Below are positions 26,048 through 36,760 of a stretch of 64,000 nt of DNA, one piece after another; position 1 is the stretch's first letter; each line of letters starts with the position of its first letter. Origin of the DNA: Streptomyces sp. Tu 3180 (GTDB lineage: Bacteria; Actinomycetota; Actinomycetes; Streptomycetales; Streptomycetaceae); NCBI RefSeq assembly GCF_009852415.1, contig NZ_WOXS01000002.1, positions 3,060,501 through 3,124,500 on the forward strand, read 5' to 3'. Made by a program: the position numbers and the translations under genes. The notes below the pieces were generated by a model, which was not told where the DNA came from, did no database searches, and saw nothing but the letters and a program-made list of their open reading frames with translations.

Positions 26048-26590
26048 GTGCCGAACTCCTACACCACCCTGTGGACCAACGACCTGTGCAGGACCCTCTT
26101 CCGCGAGGGCTACGCCGGAGAGCGCCTGACCGTGCTGTTCGGCGGGCCGCACCAGTCGCTGCCGAGCTTCACGAGCGCCGGGGTGCGCCCCGGTGACGTG
26201 ATCCATCCGGTGCGGGTCTTCCGCAAGCGGTTGTGGGTGCTCGGGGCCATGGAGGTGGGGCGCGTGCTGGACCACGACACCGCGGGCGAGGAACTGGCCG
26301 TGGAGGACTACCTCCGGCTCGTCCACTGGAGGCCGCTGAGGTCCGGCTGCGTCAGCGAGGTCGTCGTCGGGCCGCCCGGCACGCCGCTCACCTTCGACCG
26401 CCCCGTGCCGCCCGATCTGCTGACCCGGCTCACCTACCGGTCGCGGCGGGGCGAGCGGCGGATCAAGCACGTGGTGGACGGCGAGCTGCGCAGGGCGGTG
26501 AGCGTCCACGGCATCTACCGGCTGGCCCCCGAGTCGGCGCGCGAGCTGGGAGAGCTCGCACGGGAGTCCGGGGCGTGCGCCGTGGCGTGA
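26048..26590 (+). CDS. Conserved hypothetical protein
   Basis: A soluble protein of about 180 residues that starts at GTG 26048 (no good ribosome binding site; PNSYTTLWTNDLCRTLF follows). It has strong coding bias but no motif I recognise. It is beta/alpha mixed, with a central LWVLGAMEVGRVL and a C-terminal Arg/Glu-rich helix. No signal peptide or membrane segment is seen. It stands alone between the mmsA promoter region and a small HTH gene. Confidence 0.65.
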   Translation: MPNSYTTLWTNDLCRTLFREGYAGERLTVLFGGPHQSLPSFTSAGVRPGDVIHPVRVFRKRLWVLGAMEVGRVLDHDTAGEELAVEDYLRLVHWRPLRSGCVSEVVVGPPGTPLTFDRPVPPDLLTRLTYRSRRGERRIKHVVDGELRRAVSVHGIYRLAPESARELGELARESGACAVA

Positions 26591-26838
26591 GGCGGGCCGG
26601 CTCGCCCCCGTCGTGCGGCCGGCGCACGCCTTTGCGACATCCGTGTCACAAACGCCCCCGTTCCGTCACGCGTGTCACGGGTCGGCGGGCCTTCCGTCAC
26701 ACCCGCGCACGGCCCCTGCCCCGCTCCCGCCCGGTGTCGTTCACCGGGCACGACGCTTGTGATCGCCAGCGCCGCACCCGGCTCCCCCTGACGGCCGCCC
26801 CCGGCCGCCGCCGCGGTGCGCGCGGGGAGGTGCGACCC

Positions 26839-27039
26839 ATGACCGACCGACGGCTGTGGTCCTACAAGGACATCGCCGCGCACATCAAGGTGCAGCCGGA
26901 CACCGTGCGCTCCTACCGCAAGCACGGCCTGCTTCCCCCGCCGGACCACGTCGAGCACGGTAAGCCCTACTGGTACGCGGAGACCGTCCGGGCCTGGGTG
27001 GCCTCCCGGCCGGGCAACCGGGGCCGCGGGGGCGGCTGA
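26839..27039 (+). CDS. Small helix-turn-helix protein (MerR/excisionase-like)
   Basis: A 66-residue protein made almost wholly of a winged-helix DNA-binding fold: WSYKDIAAHIKVQPDTVRSY (helix-turn-helix), then RKHGLLPPPDHVEHGKPYWY (wing) and a Gly/Arg-rich tail. A very good site (GGGGAGG) precedes the ATG. Such solitary MerR/AlpA-like proteins are common in Streptomyces. No integrase or phage gene is nearby to suggest an excisionase role. Its target is unknown. Confidence 0.8.
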   Translation: MTDRRLWSYKDIAAHIKVQPDTVRSYRKHGLLPPPDHVEHGKPYWYAETVRAWVASRPGNRGRGGG

Positions 27040-27110
27040 CCCGCGGGAGCCCCGCGGACCTGCGGGAAAACGGCTGTGCCCCGCCGCCGGGGTGGGGCAC
27101 AGTGCCGGCC

Positions 27111-27674
27111 ATGGACTTCACCGACAAACCCACCCTCACCGGGGACCGGACCGTGCTGCGTCCCTTCACGGAGGCCGACGCCGGCACGATGTGGCAGATC
27201 CTCCAGGACCCGGAGGTCGTCCGCTTCACCTTCGAGCCGTCCACCGTGCTCACCCCGGAGTCCCTGCGCTCCTGGTACGGATCCCGGTCCGCGCGGCCCG
27301 ACCGGCTCGACCTCGCCGTCACCGACCGTGCCACCGGGGACCTCGTCGGCGAGGTCGTCCTCAACGAGTGGGACCCGGACGCGCGCAGCTGCACCTTCCG
27401 CACCCTCATCGGGCCGCGCGGCCGCGGCCGGGGACTGGGCACCGAGGCCACGCGGCTGATCGTCGGCCACGGCTTCGAGCGCCTCGGGCTGCGCCGCATC
27501 CAGCTGGAGGCCTACGGCGACAACCCGCGCGCCCTGCGCGTCTACGAGAAGGTCGGCTTCGTGGTCGAGGGCGTGCGGCGGGAGGCCGCGTTCCGGAACG
27601 GGGCGTGGGTCGACGAGGTGATCATGGCGATCCTCGACCGGGAGTGGGCCGCGCTCAGCGCCACGGCTCGATGA
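27111..27674 (+). CDS. GNAT-family N-acetyltransferase
   Basis: A 187-residue acetyltransferase of the RimJ/RimL group (Acetyltransf_3). The acetyl-CoA loop is [15 protein letters not shown], preceded by strand residues [10 protein letters not shown] and followed by [20 protein letters not shown] 27111 is preferred over GTG 27102; both have weak sites. The 3' end overlaps the convergent alcohol dehydrogenase gene by 20 bp. The acceptor may be a protein N-terminus or a small amine. Confidence 0.85.
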   Translation: MDFTDKPTLTGDRTVLRPFTEADAGTMWQILQDPEVVRFTFEPSTVLTPESLRSWYGSRSARPDRLDLAVTDRATGDLVGEVVLNEWDPDARSCTFRTLIGPRGRGRGLGTEATRLIVGHGFERLGLRRIQLEAYGDNPRALRVYEKVGFVVEGVRREAAFRNGAWVDEVIMAILDREWAALSATAR

Positions 27675-28698
27675 CCGTCACGCCCGCGCCCGGGGCCGTG
27701 TCCATGGCCGCCAGGGCCGACGGAGCCGCGTCCAGGCCGATGGTCCGCGTCACCAGGAGGTCGGGGCGGACCGCGCCCGCGCGGACCAGTTCCAGCATCG
27801 GCGGGTAGGCGTGCGCGGCCATGCCGTGGCTGCCGAGGAGTTCGAGCTCGAGGGCGATGGCGCGGGCCATCGGGACCGGTGTGGTGCCCGTGGACGAGGG
27901 CAGCAGGCCGACCTGGACGTGGCGGCCCCGGCGGCGCAGGCCGCCCACGGAGGCGGCGCAGGTGGCGGGTGAGCCGAGGGCGTCCAGGGAGAGGTGGGCG
28001 CCACCGCCGGTGAGGTCGCGGACCGCCTCCGCCGTGTCGCCGGACACCGCCGCGTTCACGCATGCCGCGGCGCCGAACTTCTCCGCCAGGTCCAGGGCTT
28101 GCGGGGAGATGTCCACCGCGACGACCCGCGCGCCGGACGCCGCCGCGATCATCACCGCGGACAGGCCCACCCCGCCGCAGCCGTGCACCGCCACCCACTC
28201 CCCCGCCGCCACCCGGCCCTGCTGCACCACCGCGCGGTAGGCGGTGGCGAAGCGGCAGCCGAGGGAGGCGGCCGTCGCGAAGGACAGGTCGTCCGGGACG
28301 GCGACCAGGTTCACCTCGGCGTGGTCCAGCGCCACGTACTGGGCGAAGGAGCCCCAGTGGGTGAAGCCGGGCTGGGTCTGCCGCTCGCACACCTGCTGGT
28401 CGCCGGCCGCGCAGGCCGGGCAGCTTCCGCAGGCGCAGACGAACGGGACGGTCACCCGGTCTCCGGGGTGCCACCGGGCGACCCGCGCGCCGACCGCCTC
28501 GACGACCCCGGCGAGTTCGTGGCCGGGGACGTGCGGCAGCGCGATGTCCGGGTCGTGGCCCTGCCAGCCGTGCCAGTCGCTGCGGCACAGGCCGGTGGCC
28601 TCCACGCGGACCACGACTCCGTGCTCCGCGGGCTGCGGGTCCGCGACCTCCCGCACCTCGGCCGGTTCCCCGTACCGCTCGAACACCACCGCCCGCAT
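27655..28698 (-). CDS. Zinc-dependent alcohol dehydrogenase (MDR family)
   Basis: A 347-residue medium-chain dehydrogenase. Catalytic zinc ligands are C38 and H60 with E61 ([12 protein letters not shown]). The structural zinc lobe has C90, C93, C96 and C104. The Rossmann motif is [11 protein letters not shown] and VDIS at the strand end suggests NAD preference (acidic residue). It should oxidise an alcohol or polyol to an aldehyde or ketone. It is 39 bases downstream of the MMPL gene on the same strand, so read-through expression is possible. Its 3' end overlaps the GNAT gene. Confidence 0.9.
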   Translation of the reverse strand: MRAVVFERYGEPAEVREVADPQPAEHGVVVRVEATGLCRSDWHGWQGHDPDIALPHVPGHELAGVVEAVGARVARWHPGDRVTVPFVCACGSCPACAAGDQQVCERQTQPGFTHWGSFAQYVALDHAEVNLVAVPDDLSFATAASLGCRFATAYRAVVQQGRVAAGEWVAVHGCGGVGLSAVMIAAASGARVVAVDISPQALDLAEKFGAAACVNAAVSGDTAEAVRDLTGGGAHLSLDALGSPATCAASVGGLRRRGRHVQVGLLPSSTGTTPVPMARAIALELELLGSHGMAAHAYPPMLELVRAGAVRPDLLVTRTIGLDAAPSALAAMDTAPGAGVTVIEPWR

Positions 28699-28737
28699 GG
28701 CCGTCCCTCCCTCGAGCCCACCGCTGTCGGCGGAACG

Positions 28738-31026
28738 CTATCCCCGGGCCTCCGCCTTCTCGCGGGCGGCCCCGTCGCCGGCGGCCTCCCCGGCCGCGGT
28801 GGAGTCGCCCGCGGCGGGGCCGTCCGCCCGGCCCGCCCCGGCGTCCGGGCCCGGGCCGCCGGGCCCGCGCGCGGACTCCCCCTCGCTCAGTCCGAACCGC
28901 TCGTGGAACCGCCGGAGCGGACCCGGCGCCCACCAGGTCGCGCGGCCGGTGAGGCGCATGACCGAGGGGACCAGGAGGCTGCGGACGATCATCGCGTCCA
29001 TCAGCACCGCCAGCGCGATGCCCAGGCCCAGCATCTTGGTGTTCGTCACCCGCGAGGTGCCGATCGCGACCATGACCACCGCCAGGATGACCGCCGCCGC
29101 GGTGATCAGCCCGCCCGTGCGCCGCAGCCCGTGCCGGACCGCCTGCTCGTGGTCGCCGCCGTGGTCGTACTCCTCCTTGATGCGGGAGAGCAGGAACACG
29201 CCGTAGTCCATGGAGAGGCCGAAGGCCACGCAGAACATCAGGACCGGGAGGGTCGTCTCGATGGAGCCGGGGCTGGTGAAGCCGAGCGGGCCGGAGAGGT
29301 GGCCGTCCTGGAAGACCCAGACCACGGCGCCGAACATCGCGGTCAGGCTGAGGGCGTTGAGCGCCACCGCCTGGACCGGTATCAGCACGCTGCCGGTGAG
29401 CAGGAACACCAGGAACAGGGTGACGATCACGATGAAGGCGGCCGCCGCGGGGAGGCGTTCGCCGATGGCGGCCTTGGAGTCGACCAGCACGGCCGCCGCG
29501 CCCGTCACCGCGGTGTCGAAGGGGGCGTCCACCGCGCGGAGATCACCCACCAGGCGCTGGGCGGGGTCGTCGACGGCCTCGCCCCTGGGCAGCACGGTGA
29601 AGTAGGCGGTGTCGCCCTTCACCACCGGCCCGTCGACCCGCACCACCTCGGGCAGGGCGGCGACGCGCTCCTTGTAGGCGGCGTACTGCGCCCGGGTCGC
29701 GCGTCCCTCGGCGAGCACCTCGAGGCCGCCGCCGGGGCTGCCCGGGAAGCCGTCGCGGATGTGCTGCTGCACCACGCGCGACTCGGCGCCGGAGGGCAGC
29801 TGGCGGTCGTCCGCCGTGCCGAACTTCACGCCCAGGAAGGGCAGTCCGAGCAGGACCAGCACGGCCGTGGTGCCCAGGGCGAAGAACGGGGCACGGCGCA
29901 TCACCAGCGTCGCCGCGCGCCCCCAGACGGCGCCCTCCTCGGCGGCGGGCCGCGCGGGCCGTCCGCGGCGGAACAGGCGCCTGAGGTCGAGGGAGTCGAC
30001 CCGGTGGCCGAGGAGCACCAGCGCGGCCGGGAGCAGGATCAGCGCGGCCGCCGCGGCCAGCAGCACCACGGCGATCCCCGCGTAGGCGAAGGACCGCAGG
30101 AAGTACTGCGGGAAGACCAGCATCGCCGCCAGGGACACCGCGACCGTGAGGGCGGAGAACAGCACGGTGCGGCCGGCCGTGCGCAGGGTGGTGCCGACGG
30201 CCGTGAGGGGATCGGCGCCGGTGGACAGCTCCTCCCGGAAGCGGCGGACGATGAAGAGCGCGTAGTCGATCGCCAGGCCGAGCCCGAGGGCGGTGGTGAG
30301 GTTCATCGCGAAGACCGAGACGTCGGTGACCTCGGTGAGCCCGCGCAGGACGGCGTTGGTGCCGAGGATCGCGACGATGCCGATGCCGAGCGGCAGCAGG
30401 GCCGCGACGGCGCTGCCGAAGACCATCACCAGCAGGACGAGGGTGACCGGCAGGGCGATCATCTCGGCCCGCAGCAGGTCCTCCTGGATGATCGTCTGCA
30501 TCTCGTGCCGCACGGCGACCGGGCCGCCGACACCGACCTCCACCACGCCGTGCTCGCCGCGGAAGGAGGGCGCTATGCGCTCCAGGGTCCTGTTCATGGC
30601 CGTCTCGTCGCCCGTGATGCGGGCGGCGATGAGCGCCTCGTGTCCGTCCTCGGCGCGCAGGGCGGGCGAGCGGGACTGCCAGTAGGAGCCGACGCCGGTG
30701 ACGCCCCGCTCGCCGGCCAGGCGCTCGGCGAGCCGCCCGGCCTCGGCGGCGACGGCCGGATCGTCCACCGAGGCGTCCCCCGCGTCCACCAGCAGCAGGA
30801 GGTTGGGCTGGGAGTCGGGGAACTCGCGCTCGAGCGCCCTGGTCGCGTAGGAGGACTCGGCGTCCGGGTCCTCCCAGCCCCCGCTGCCCATGCGGTCGGC
30901 GACCCCGCTGCCGGCCAGCACGGCGAGCACGGTGAGCACGAGGGCGGCCAGCAGGGCGAGTCGTGGCCGGGCGGTGACGAAGCGGGTCCAGCCTCCGGGG
31001 CGGGGTGGAGTGTTGACTTCGGTCAT
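28738..31026 (-). CDS. MMPL-family RND-type membrane transporter
   Basis: A 762-residue exporter with the duplicated 1+5 helix layout of MMPL proteins. Helix 1 lies near residues 21-41 and a large extracytoplasmic domain covers about 45-175. Helices 2-6 lie between 180 and 340, a second loop covers 390-525, and helices follow to about 690. Family segments include ALGLGLAIDYALFIVRRF and AFGLSMDYGVFLLSRI, each with the conserved Asp-Tyr pair for proton coupling. The C-terminal 60 residues are Gly/Ala/Asp rich. It is divergent from a TetR gene with two operator-like palindromes between them, which suggests substrate-induced efflux of a lipid or drug. Confidence 0.9.
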   Translation of the reverse strand: MTEVNTPPRPGGWTRFVTARPRLALLAALVLTVLAVLAGSGVADRMGSGGWEDPDAESSYATRALEREFPDSQPNLLLLVDAGDASVDDPAVAAEAGRLAERLAGERGVTGVGSYWQSRSPALRAEDGHEALIAARITGDETAMNRTLERIAPSFRGEHGVVEVGVGGPVAVRHEMQTIIQEDLLRAEMIALPVTLVLLVMVFGSAVAALLPLGIGIVAILGTNAVLRGLTEVTDVSVFAMNLTTALGLGLAIDYALFIVRRFREELSTGADPLTAVGTTLRTAGRTVLFSALTVAVSLAAMLVFPQYFLRSFAYAGIAVVLLAAAAALILLPAALVLLGHRVDSLDLRRLFRRGRPARPAAEEGAVWGRAATLVMRRAPFFALGTTAVLVLLGLPFLGVKFGTADDRQLPSGAESRVVQQHIRDGFPGSPGGGLEVLAEGRATRAQYAAYKERVAALPEVVRVDGPVVKGDTAYFTVLPRGEAVDDPAQRLVGDLRAVDAPFDTAVTGAAAVLVDSKAAIGERLPAAAAFIVIVTLFLVFLLTGSVLIPVQAVALNALSLTAMFGAVVWVFQDGHLSGPLGFTSPGSIETTLPVLMFCVAFGLSMDYGVFLLSRIKEEYDHGGDHEQAVRHGLRRTGGLITAAAVILAVVMVAIGTSRVTNTKMLGLGIALAVLMDAMIVRSLLVPSVMRLTGRATWWAPGPLRRFHERFGLSEGESARGPGGPGPDAGAGRADGPAAGDSTAAGEAAGDGAAREKAEARG

Positions 31027-31147
31027 CCTGCGCTGTCCCCTTCACCATGGGCCATGCCCCCGTGCCCGCGCGTCCGGTGGTCCGGGCCCGCGCGGCCCGC
31101 GGCGCGCGCGGGCAGGAGGCATGGCTGTGCCGTTGCCATAGACTGGC

Positions 31148-31196
31148 AAACACGAGAGATCGCTCGCGTTTCACCAGAATGCGAGCGGCCGCTCGC
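31148..31196. promoter_or_regulatory. Two TetR-type operator palindromes
   Basis: Site 1 (31148-31171) has arms AAACACGAG and CTCGCGTTT around 6 bases. Site 2 (31181-31196) is the perfect palindrome GCGAGCGGCCGCTCGC, extended by AAT/GTTT. They share the CGAG/CTCGCGTTT half-site and lie between the divergent MMPL and tetR genes, so they are probably the binding sites of that TetR protein. Confidence 0.7.
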
Positions 31197-31232
31197 GTTT
31201 GTCAATCGCGTGCCGAGAACTGGGGATGACGC

Positions 31233-31898
31233 GTGCCCGAGAAGACCGAGAAACCCGGGGAACCCGGCAGGTCCGCGAAGCGGCAGACGGCCGACGAGCG
31301 GCCCGTCCGCCGGCAGGCGCGCGGCGAGCGGCGCATCGCCCAGCTGCTCGAGGCCGCCGCCTCCGTCTTCTGCACGACCGGCTACACGGCCGCCAGCACC
31401 AACGCCATCGCCCGCGAGGCGGGCGTCTCGCCGGGCACGCTGTACCAGTTCTTCCCGAACAAGGAAGCGATCGCGATCGAGCTCGGCGGCCGGCTGATGC
31501 ACGAGATGCGGGAGACCTACGGCGAGGCCCTCGCCCCGATCGACCCCGCCACCCCCCTCGAGGAGGCCGTCGCGGCGGCCGTCGACCGGTTCATCGACTT
31601 CAACTGCCGCCACCCGGTCTTCTTCGCCCTGATGCACGGCCCGGACATCCCCGGCCGCATGGCCGAGGAGCACGACGCGCTGCACGCCACCCTGATCGCC
31701 CGGGTCGAGGCGCTCCTCACCCCGTTCCTGCCGGACACGCCGGCCGCCGACGTGCGCCGCACCGCCCAGGTGTGCGTGGGGATCTACAAGGCCGGCCTGG
31801 AGCTGGTCCTCGCCCACGAGGGCGCCGAGCGAGAGGCGTACGTCCGGGAGCTGAAGAACGTCCTCATCCGCTACCTCGGCCCGCTGGTCGTGGATTAA
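31233..31898 (+). CDS. TetR-family transcriptional regulator
   Basis: A 221-residue repressor. After a charged N-terminus (1-28), the HTH covers about residues 30-75 (STNAIAREAGVSPGTLYQFF, with NKEAI after it). The remaining all-helical ligand domain is about 140 residues. GTG 31233 is weakly preceded by GGGG. It is divergent from the MMPL exporter and likely controls both genes via the palindromes at 31148-31196. Its stop codon TAA overlaps the first base of the copper operator. Confidence 0.88.
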   Translation: MPEKTEKPGEPGRSAKRQTADERPVRRQARGERRIAQLLEAAASVFCTTGYTAASTNAIAREAGVSPGTLYQFFPNKEAIAIELGGRLMHEMRETYGEALAPIDPATPLEEAVAAAVDRFIDFNCRHPVFFALMHGPDIPGRMAEEHDALHATLIARVEALLTPFLPDTPAADVRRTAQVCVGIYKAGLELVLAHEGAEREAYVRELKNVLIRYLGPLVVD

Positions 31899-31917
31899 TA
31901 CCCCCTAGGGGTATAAT
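31898..31917 (+). promoter_or_regulatory. CsoR-like copper operator and copZ promoter
   Basis: ATACCCCCTAGGGGTAT (31898-31914) matches the GC-centred, TA-flanked palindrome known for CsoR copper sensors. It overlaps a perfect -10 hexamer TATAAT (31912-31917), so a bound repressor would block the copZ-copA promoter. No csoR gene lies in the window. Confidence 0.8.
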
Positions 31918-31984
31918 CTCGGTGTGTGGCCCCCGAGGGCCCCCTCCACCCCGCACACCCCACGCACCGATGAGGAGCAACGCC

Positions 31985-32224
31985 ATGACCTCCCCGACCG
32001 ACACCCAGGGTTCCGTCACCGCCGTCTACCGGGTGAGCGGGATGAGCTGCGGCCACTGCGAGGGCGCCGTCTCCGGCGAGATCTCCGGGATCCCCGGTGT
32101 CAGCTCGGTGAAGGCGATCGCCTCCACCGGCGAGGTGACCGTCGTCTCCGCGGCCCCGCTCGACGAGGCGGCGGTGCGCGCCGCCGTCGACGAGGCCGGT
32201 TTCGAACTCGTCGGCAGGGCCTGA
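31985..32224 (+). CDS. copZ: Copper chaperone, heavy-metal-associated domain
   Basis: A 79-residue single HMA domain with the metal-binding GMSCGHC loop (C22 and C25). It carries Cu(I) in the cytoplasm and passes it to the P-type ATPase encoded 140 bp downstream. ATG 31985 follows GAGGAGC by 6 bases. It is the first gene after the CsoR-like operator, so it should be copper-induced. Confidence 0.93.
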   Translation: MTSPTDTQGSVTAVYRVSGMSCGHCEGAVSGEISGIPGVSSVKAIASTGEVTVVSAAPLDEAAVRAAVDEAGFELVGRA

Positions 32225-32365
32225 GACGGGACCGGGGCGCCGCGCGGCGTGCACCGGGCCGTACCGGCCACCCGGTCCCCGCGGCCCGGTGCGCCGCCCG
32301 GCCCCCGCGGCCCGGCGGCCGCCGGCCCCGGAGGCCCGGACACCACCTTCCCTGGAGTGACGGAC

Positions 32366-34648
<2,283 letters not shown>

Positions 34649-35141
34649 GGTCTCGAGTTGGGGTGCACCCCTGGAGTCCGGTACGCCCCTCACATAAGCT
34701 CTTCACAAGGCTCGCGCATCATCCTTACGCTTGGGTCCCGTGAGCGATACGCGGGCTCTTGCGTACCTAACGGACATATGCAAGAGACGCAGATCACAGT
34801 GATCCGAACGTAACCATCGAAGGGGTTCGAAGGTCTAAGTTGGCGATGTCGGGCAGCGTCTTGGGGGGCGCTTCCTGACATCTGGGGAACGTCTTGGGGG
34901 ACTTTCCCCGGAGATTGCGTTGCCGGGACACGTACAGGCAGGGGAGCTTTGAGCGGCCCTCCCGACCGTGCGGTGTCCCGGCAGACCGCACGACACAGCG
35001 ATTCAGGCGCTGTCCTCACAGACGCCCGGCCGGATCCCGTGGGGGGAATCCGCACCGGGACATGGGAAGGCGCCCTGGTTCGTCGGCCCGTGGGGGGACC
35101 GGCGGCCGGGGCGCCTTTTCCCGTCTCCGCGCACGCCGGAA
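34649..35141. other. Non-coding interval with structured elements and possible gene remnant
   Basis: No reliable gene is present between copA and citA. The interval starts with an AT-richer stretch holding an inverted repeat (34756-34762 with 34780-34786). Three G-loop hairpins follow (34817-34911, listed separately). A good Shine-Dalgarno (AGGGGAG, about 34942) precedes a TTG at 34949 that opens a frame into the citA 3' end, but its third-position GC is weak, so it may be only a 5' remnant of a lost regulatory gene. An inverted repeat near 35068-35116 (AAGGCGCCC and GGGCGCCTT) may be a further terminator. Confidence 0.45.
34817..34911 (+). ncRNA. Candidate structured RNA with repeated G-rich loops
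   Basis: Three successive hairpins are visible: TCGAA/TTCGA with loop GGGG (34817-34830), an imperfect 11-bp stem (34848-34858 with 34869-34879), and an 8-bp stem (34882-34889 with 34904-34911). The second and third loops both contain GTCTTGGGGG (34858-34867 and 34891-34900). This could be a leader or small RNA reading rightward. No known class was recognised. Confidence 0.35.
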
Positions 35142-35172
35142 GGCCCCGCGCACGACCTGCGTGCCCGGGGCC
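35142..35172 (-). terminator. Hairpin terminator after citA
   Basis: A 13-bp stem with one mismatch (35142-35154 with 35160-35172) and loop ACCTG lies 25 bases beyond the citrate synthase stop. There is no U-run, as is usual in this genome. Confidence 0.7.
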
Positions 35173-35196
35173 CGGTGATGCGGCTCGGCGCGGGTG

Positions 35197-36486
35197 TCAG
35201 CGCTCCTCGACCGGGACGAAGTCGCGCTCGACCACGCCCGTGTAGATCTGGCGCGGGCGGCCGATGCGGGAGCCCGGCTCCTTGATCATCTCGTGCCACT
35301 GGGCGATCCAGCCCGGCAGGCGGCCGAGGGCGAACAGGACCGTGAACATCTCGGTCGGGAAGCCCATGGCCCGGTAGATCAGGCCGGTGTAGAAGTCGAC
35401 GTTCGGGTAGAGGCTGCGCGAGACGAAGTAGTCGTCGGAGAGCGCGTGCTCCTCCAGCTTCAGCGCGATGTCCAGCAGCTCGTCGGACTTGCCGAGGGCG
35501 GACAGCACCTCGTGCGCGGCGGCCTTGATGATCTTGGCGCGCGGGTCGAAGTTCTTGTAGACCCGGTGGCCGAAGCCCATCAGGCGGACGCCGTCCTCCT
35601 TGTTCTTCACCTTGCGGATGAAGGAGTCGACGTCGCCGCCGGAGTCGCGGATGCCCTCCAGCATCTCCAGCACCGACTGGTTGGCGCCGCCGTGCAGCGG
35701 GCCCCACAGCGCGTTGATGCCGGCGGAGATCGAGGCGAACATGTTCGCCTGCGAGGAGCCGACCAGGCGGACCGTGGAGGTCGAGCAGTTCTGCTCGTGG
35801 TCCGCGTGCAGGATCAGCAGCTTGTCCAGCGCGGAGACCACGACCGGGTCGAGCTCGTACTCCTGGGCGGGCACCGAGAAGGTCATGCGCAGGAAGTTCT
35901 CGACGTAGCCGAGGTCGTTGCGCGGGTAGACGAACGGGTGGCCGACCGACTTCTTGTACGCGTAGGCCGCGATCGTCGGGAGCTTGGCGAGCAGGCGGAT
36001 GGTGGAGAGGTTGCGCTGCTGCTCGTCGAACGGGTTGTGGCTGTCCTGGTAGAAGGTGGACAGCGCCGAGACGACCGACGACAGCATGGCCATCGGGTGG
36101 GCGTCGCGCGGGAAGCCCCGGTAGAAGTTCTTGACGTCCTCGTGCAGCAGGGTGTGCTGCGTGATGTCGTTCTTGAACGCGGTGAGCTGGTCGACCGTCG
36201 GCAGCTCGCCGTTGATCAGCAGGTAGGCGACCTCCAGGAAGGTGGAGCGCTCGGCCAGCTGCTCGATCGGGTAGCCGCGGTACCGGAGGATGCCGGCCTC
36301 GCCGTCCAGGTAGGTGATCGCGGATTTGTAGGCGGCCGTGTTGCCGTAGCCGCTGTCCAGCGTCACCAGACCGGTCTGGGCGCGGAGCTTTCCGATGTCG
36401 AAGCCCTTGTCGCCGACGGTGCTGTCGACCACCGGGTAGGTGTACTCGCCGCCGTCGTACCGCAGTACTACAGAGTTGTCGCTCAC
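35197..36486 (-). CDS. citA: Citrate synthase, type II
   Basis: A 429-residue enzyme condensing oxaloacetate and acetyl-CoA to citrate at the entry of the TCA cycle. The sequence is close to the Streptomyces CitA I know. Active-site segments are HADHEQNCSTSTVRLVGSS, LWGPLHGGANQSVLEML, and GFGHRVYKNFDPRAKII, which bear the catalytic histidines and arginine; the catalytic aspartate lies in NVDFYTGLIYRAMG. GTG 36486 (VSDNSVVL) is preferred to an in-frame start 12 bases upstream since AGGGAAGAC precedes it and 429 residues is the family length. It is monocistronic. Confidence 0.96.
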   Translation of the reverse strand: MSDNSVVLRYDGGEYTYPVVDSTVGDKGFDIGKLRAQTGLVTLDSGYGNTAAYKSAITYLDGEAGILRYRGYPIEQLAERSTFLEVAYLLINGELPTVDQLTAFKNDITQHTLLHEDVKNFYRGFPRDAHPMAMLSSVVSALSTFYQDSHNPFDEQQRNLSTIRLLAKLPTIAAYAYKKSVGHPFVYPRNDLGYVENFLRMTFSVPAQEYELDPVVVSALDKLLILHADHEQNCSTSTVRLVGSSQANMFASISAGINALWGPLHGGANQSVLEMLEGIRDSGGDVDSFIRKVKNKEDGVRLMGFGHRVYKNFDPRAKIIKAAAHEVLSALGKSDELLDIALKLEEHALSDDYFVSRSLYPNVDFYTGLIYRAMGFPTEMFTVLFALGRLPGWIAQWHEMIKEPGSRIGRPRQIYTGVVERDFVPVEER

Positions 36487-36593
36487 GTCTTCCCTCACCG
36501 ACGTTGTGCCTCATCTTCGAGGTGCCCTGACTGTCTCTACCATCCCCCACTTGGCTCAGGAGAGTGCACTCGGGGTCGACCATCGGGCCTATC

Positions 36594-36612
36594 GGCGGCA
36601 CTCAGTGCCGCC
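36594..36612. promoter_or_regulatory. Perfect inverted repeat between recD2 and citA
   Basis: GGCGGCACTCAGTGCCGCC has 8-bp arms around TCA, about 110 bp upstream of citA and 150 bp downstream of the recD2 stop. It could be a terminator hairpin for recD2 or an operator for citA. A second small palindrome, TGATCGATCA (36677-36686), lies in an unusually AT-rich patch next to a run of six T. Confidence 0.45.
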
Positions 36613-36760
36613 AACTTGCCCATCCTGCCCCCTCCGTCCCCCAACCGGAAGGGCTCTGTGACCTTCACGACTCATTTGATCGATCATTTTTTGGTGACGG
36701 GCCGCTCACGGCGGCGGCACCGGCGGCGGAGAGGTGTGCCGGGGGCCGGGAACCGGAGGG

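Noticed and set aside
26630..26760. Repeated GTCAC words before the small HTH gene as an operator array
   Set aside because: Spacing and orientation are irregular and the words are common in this composition.
34818..34832. GGTTCGAAGG resembling a tRNA T-arm
   Set aside because: No acceptor, D or anticodon arm can be built around it. It is better explained by the small TCGAA/TTCGA hairpin.
34949..35245. Frame from the TTG after AGGGGAG toward citA
   Set aside because: Third-position GC is low for this genome, no domain is visible and it runs into the citA 3' end; noted only as a possible remnant.
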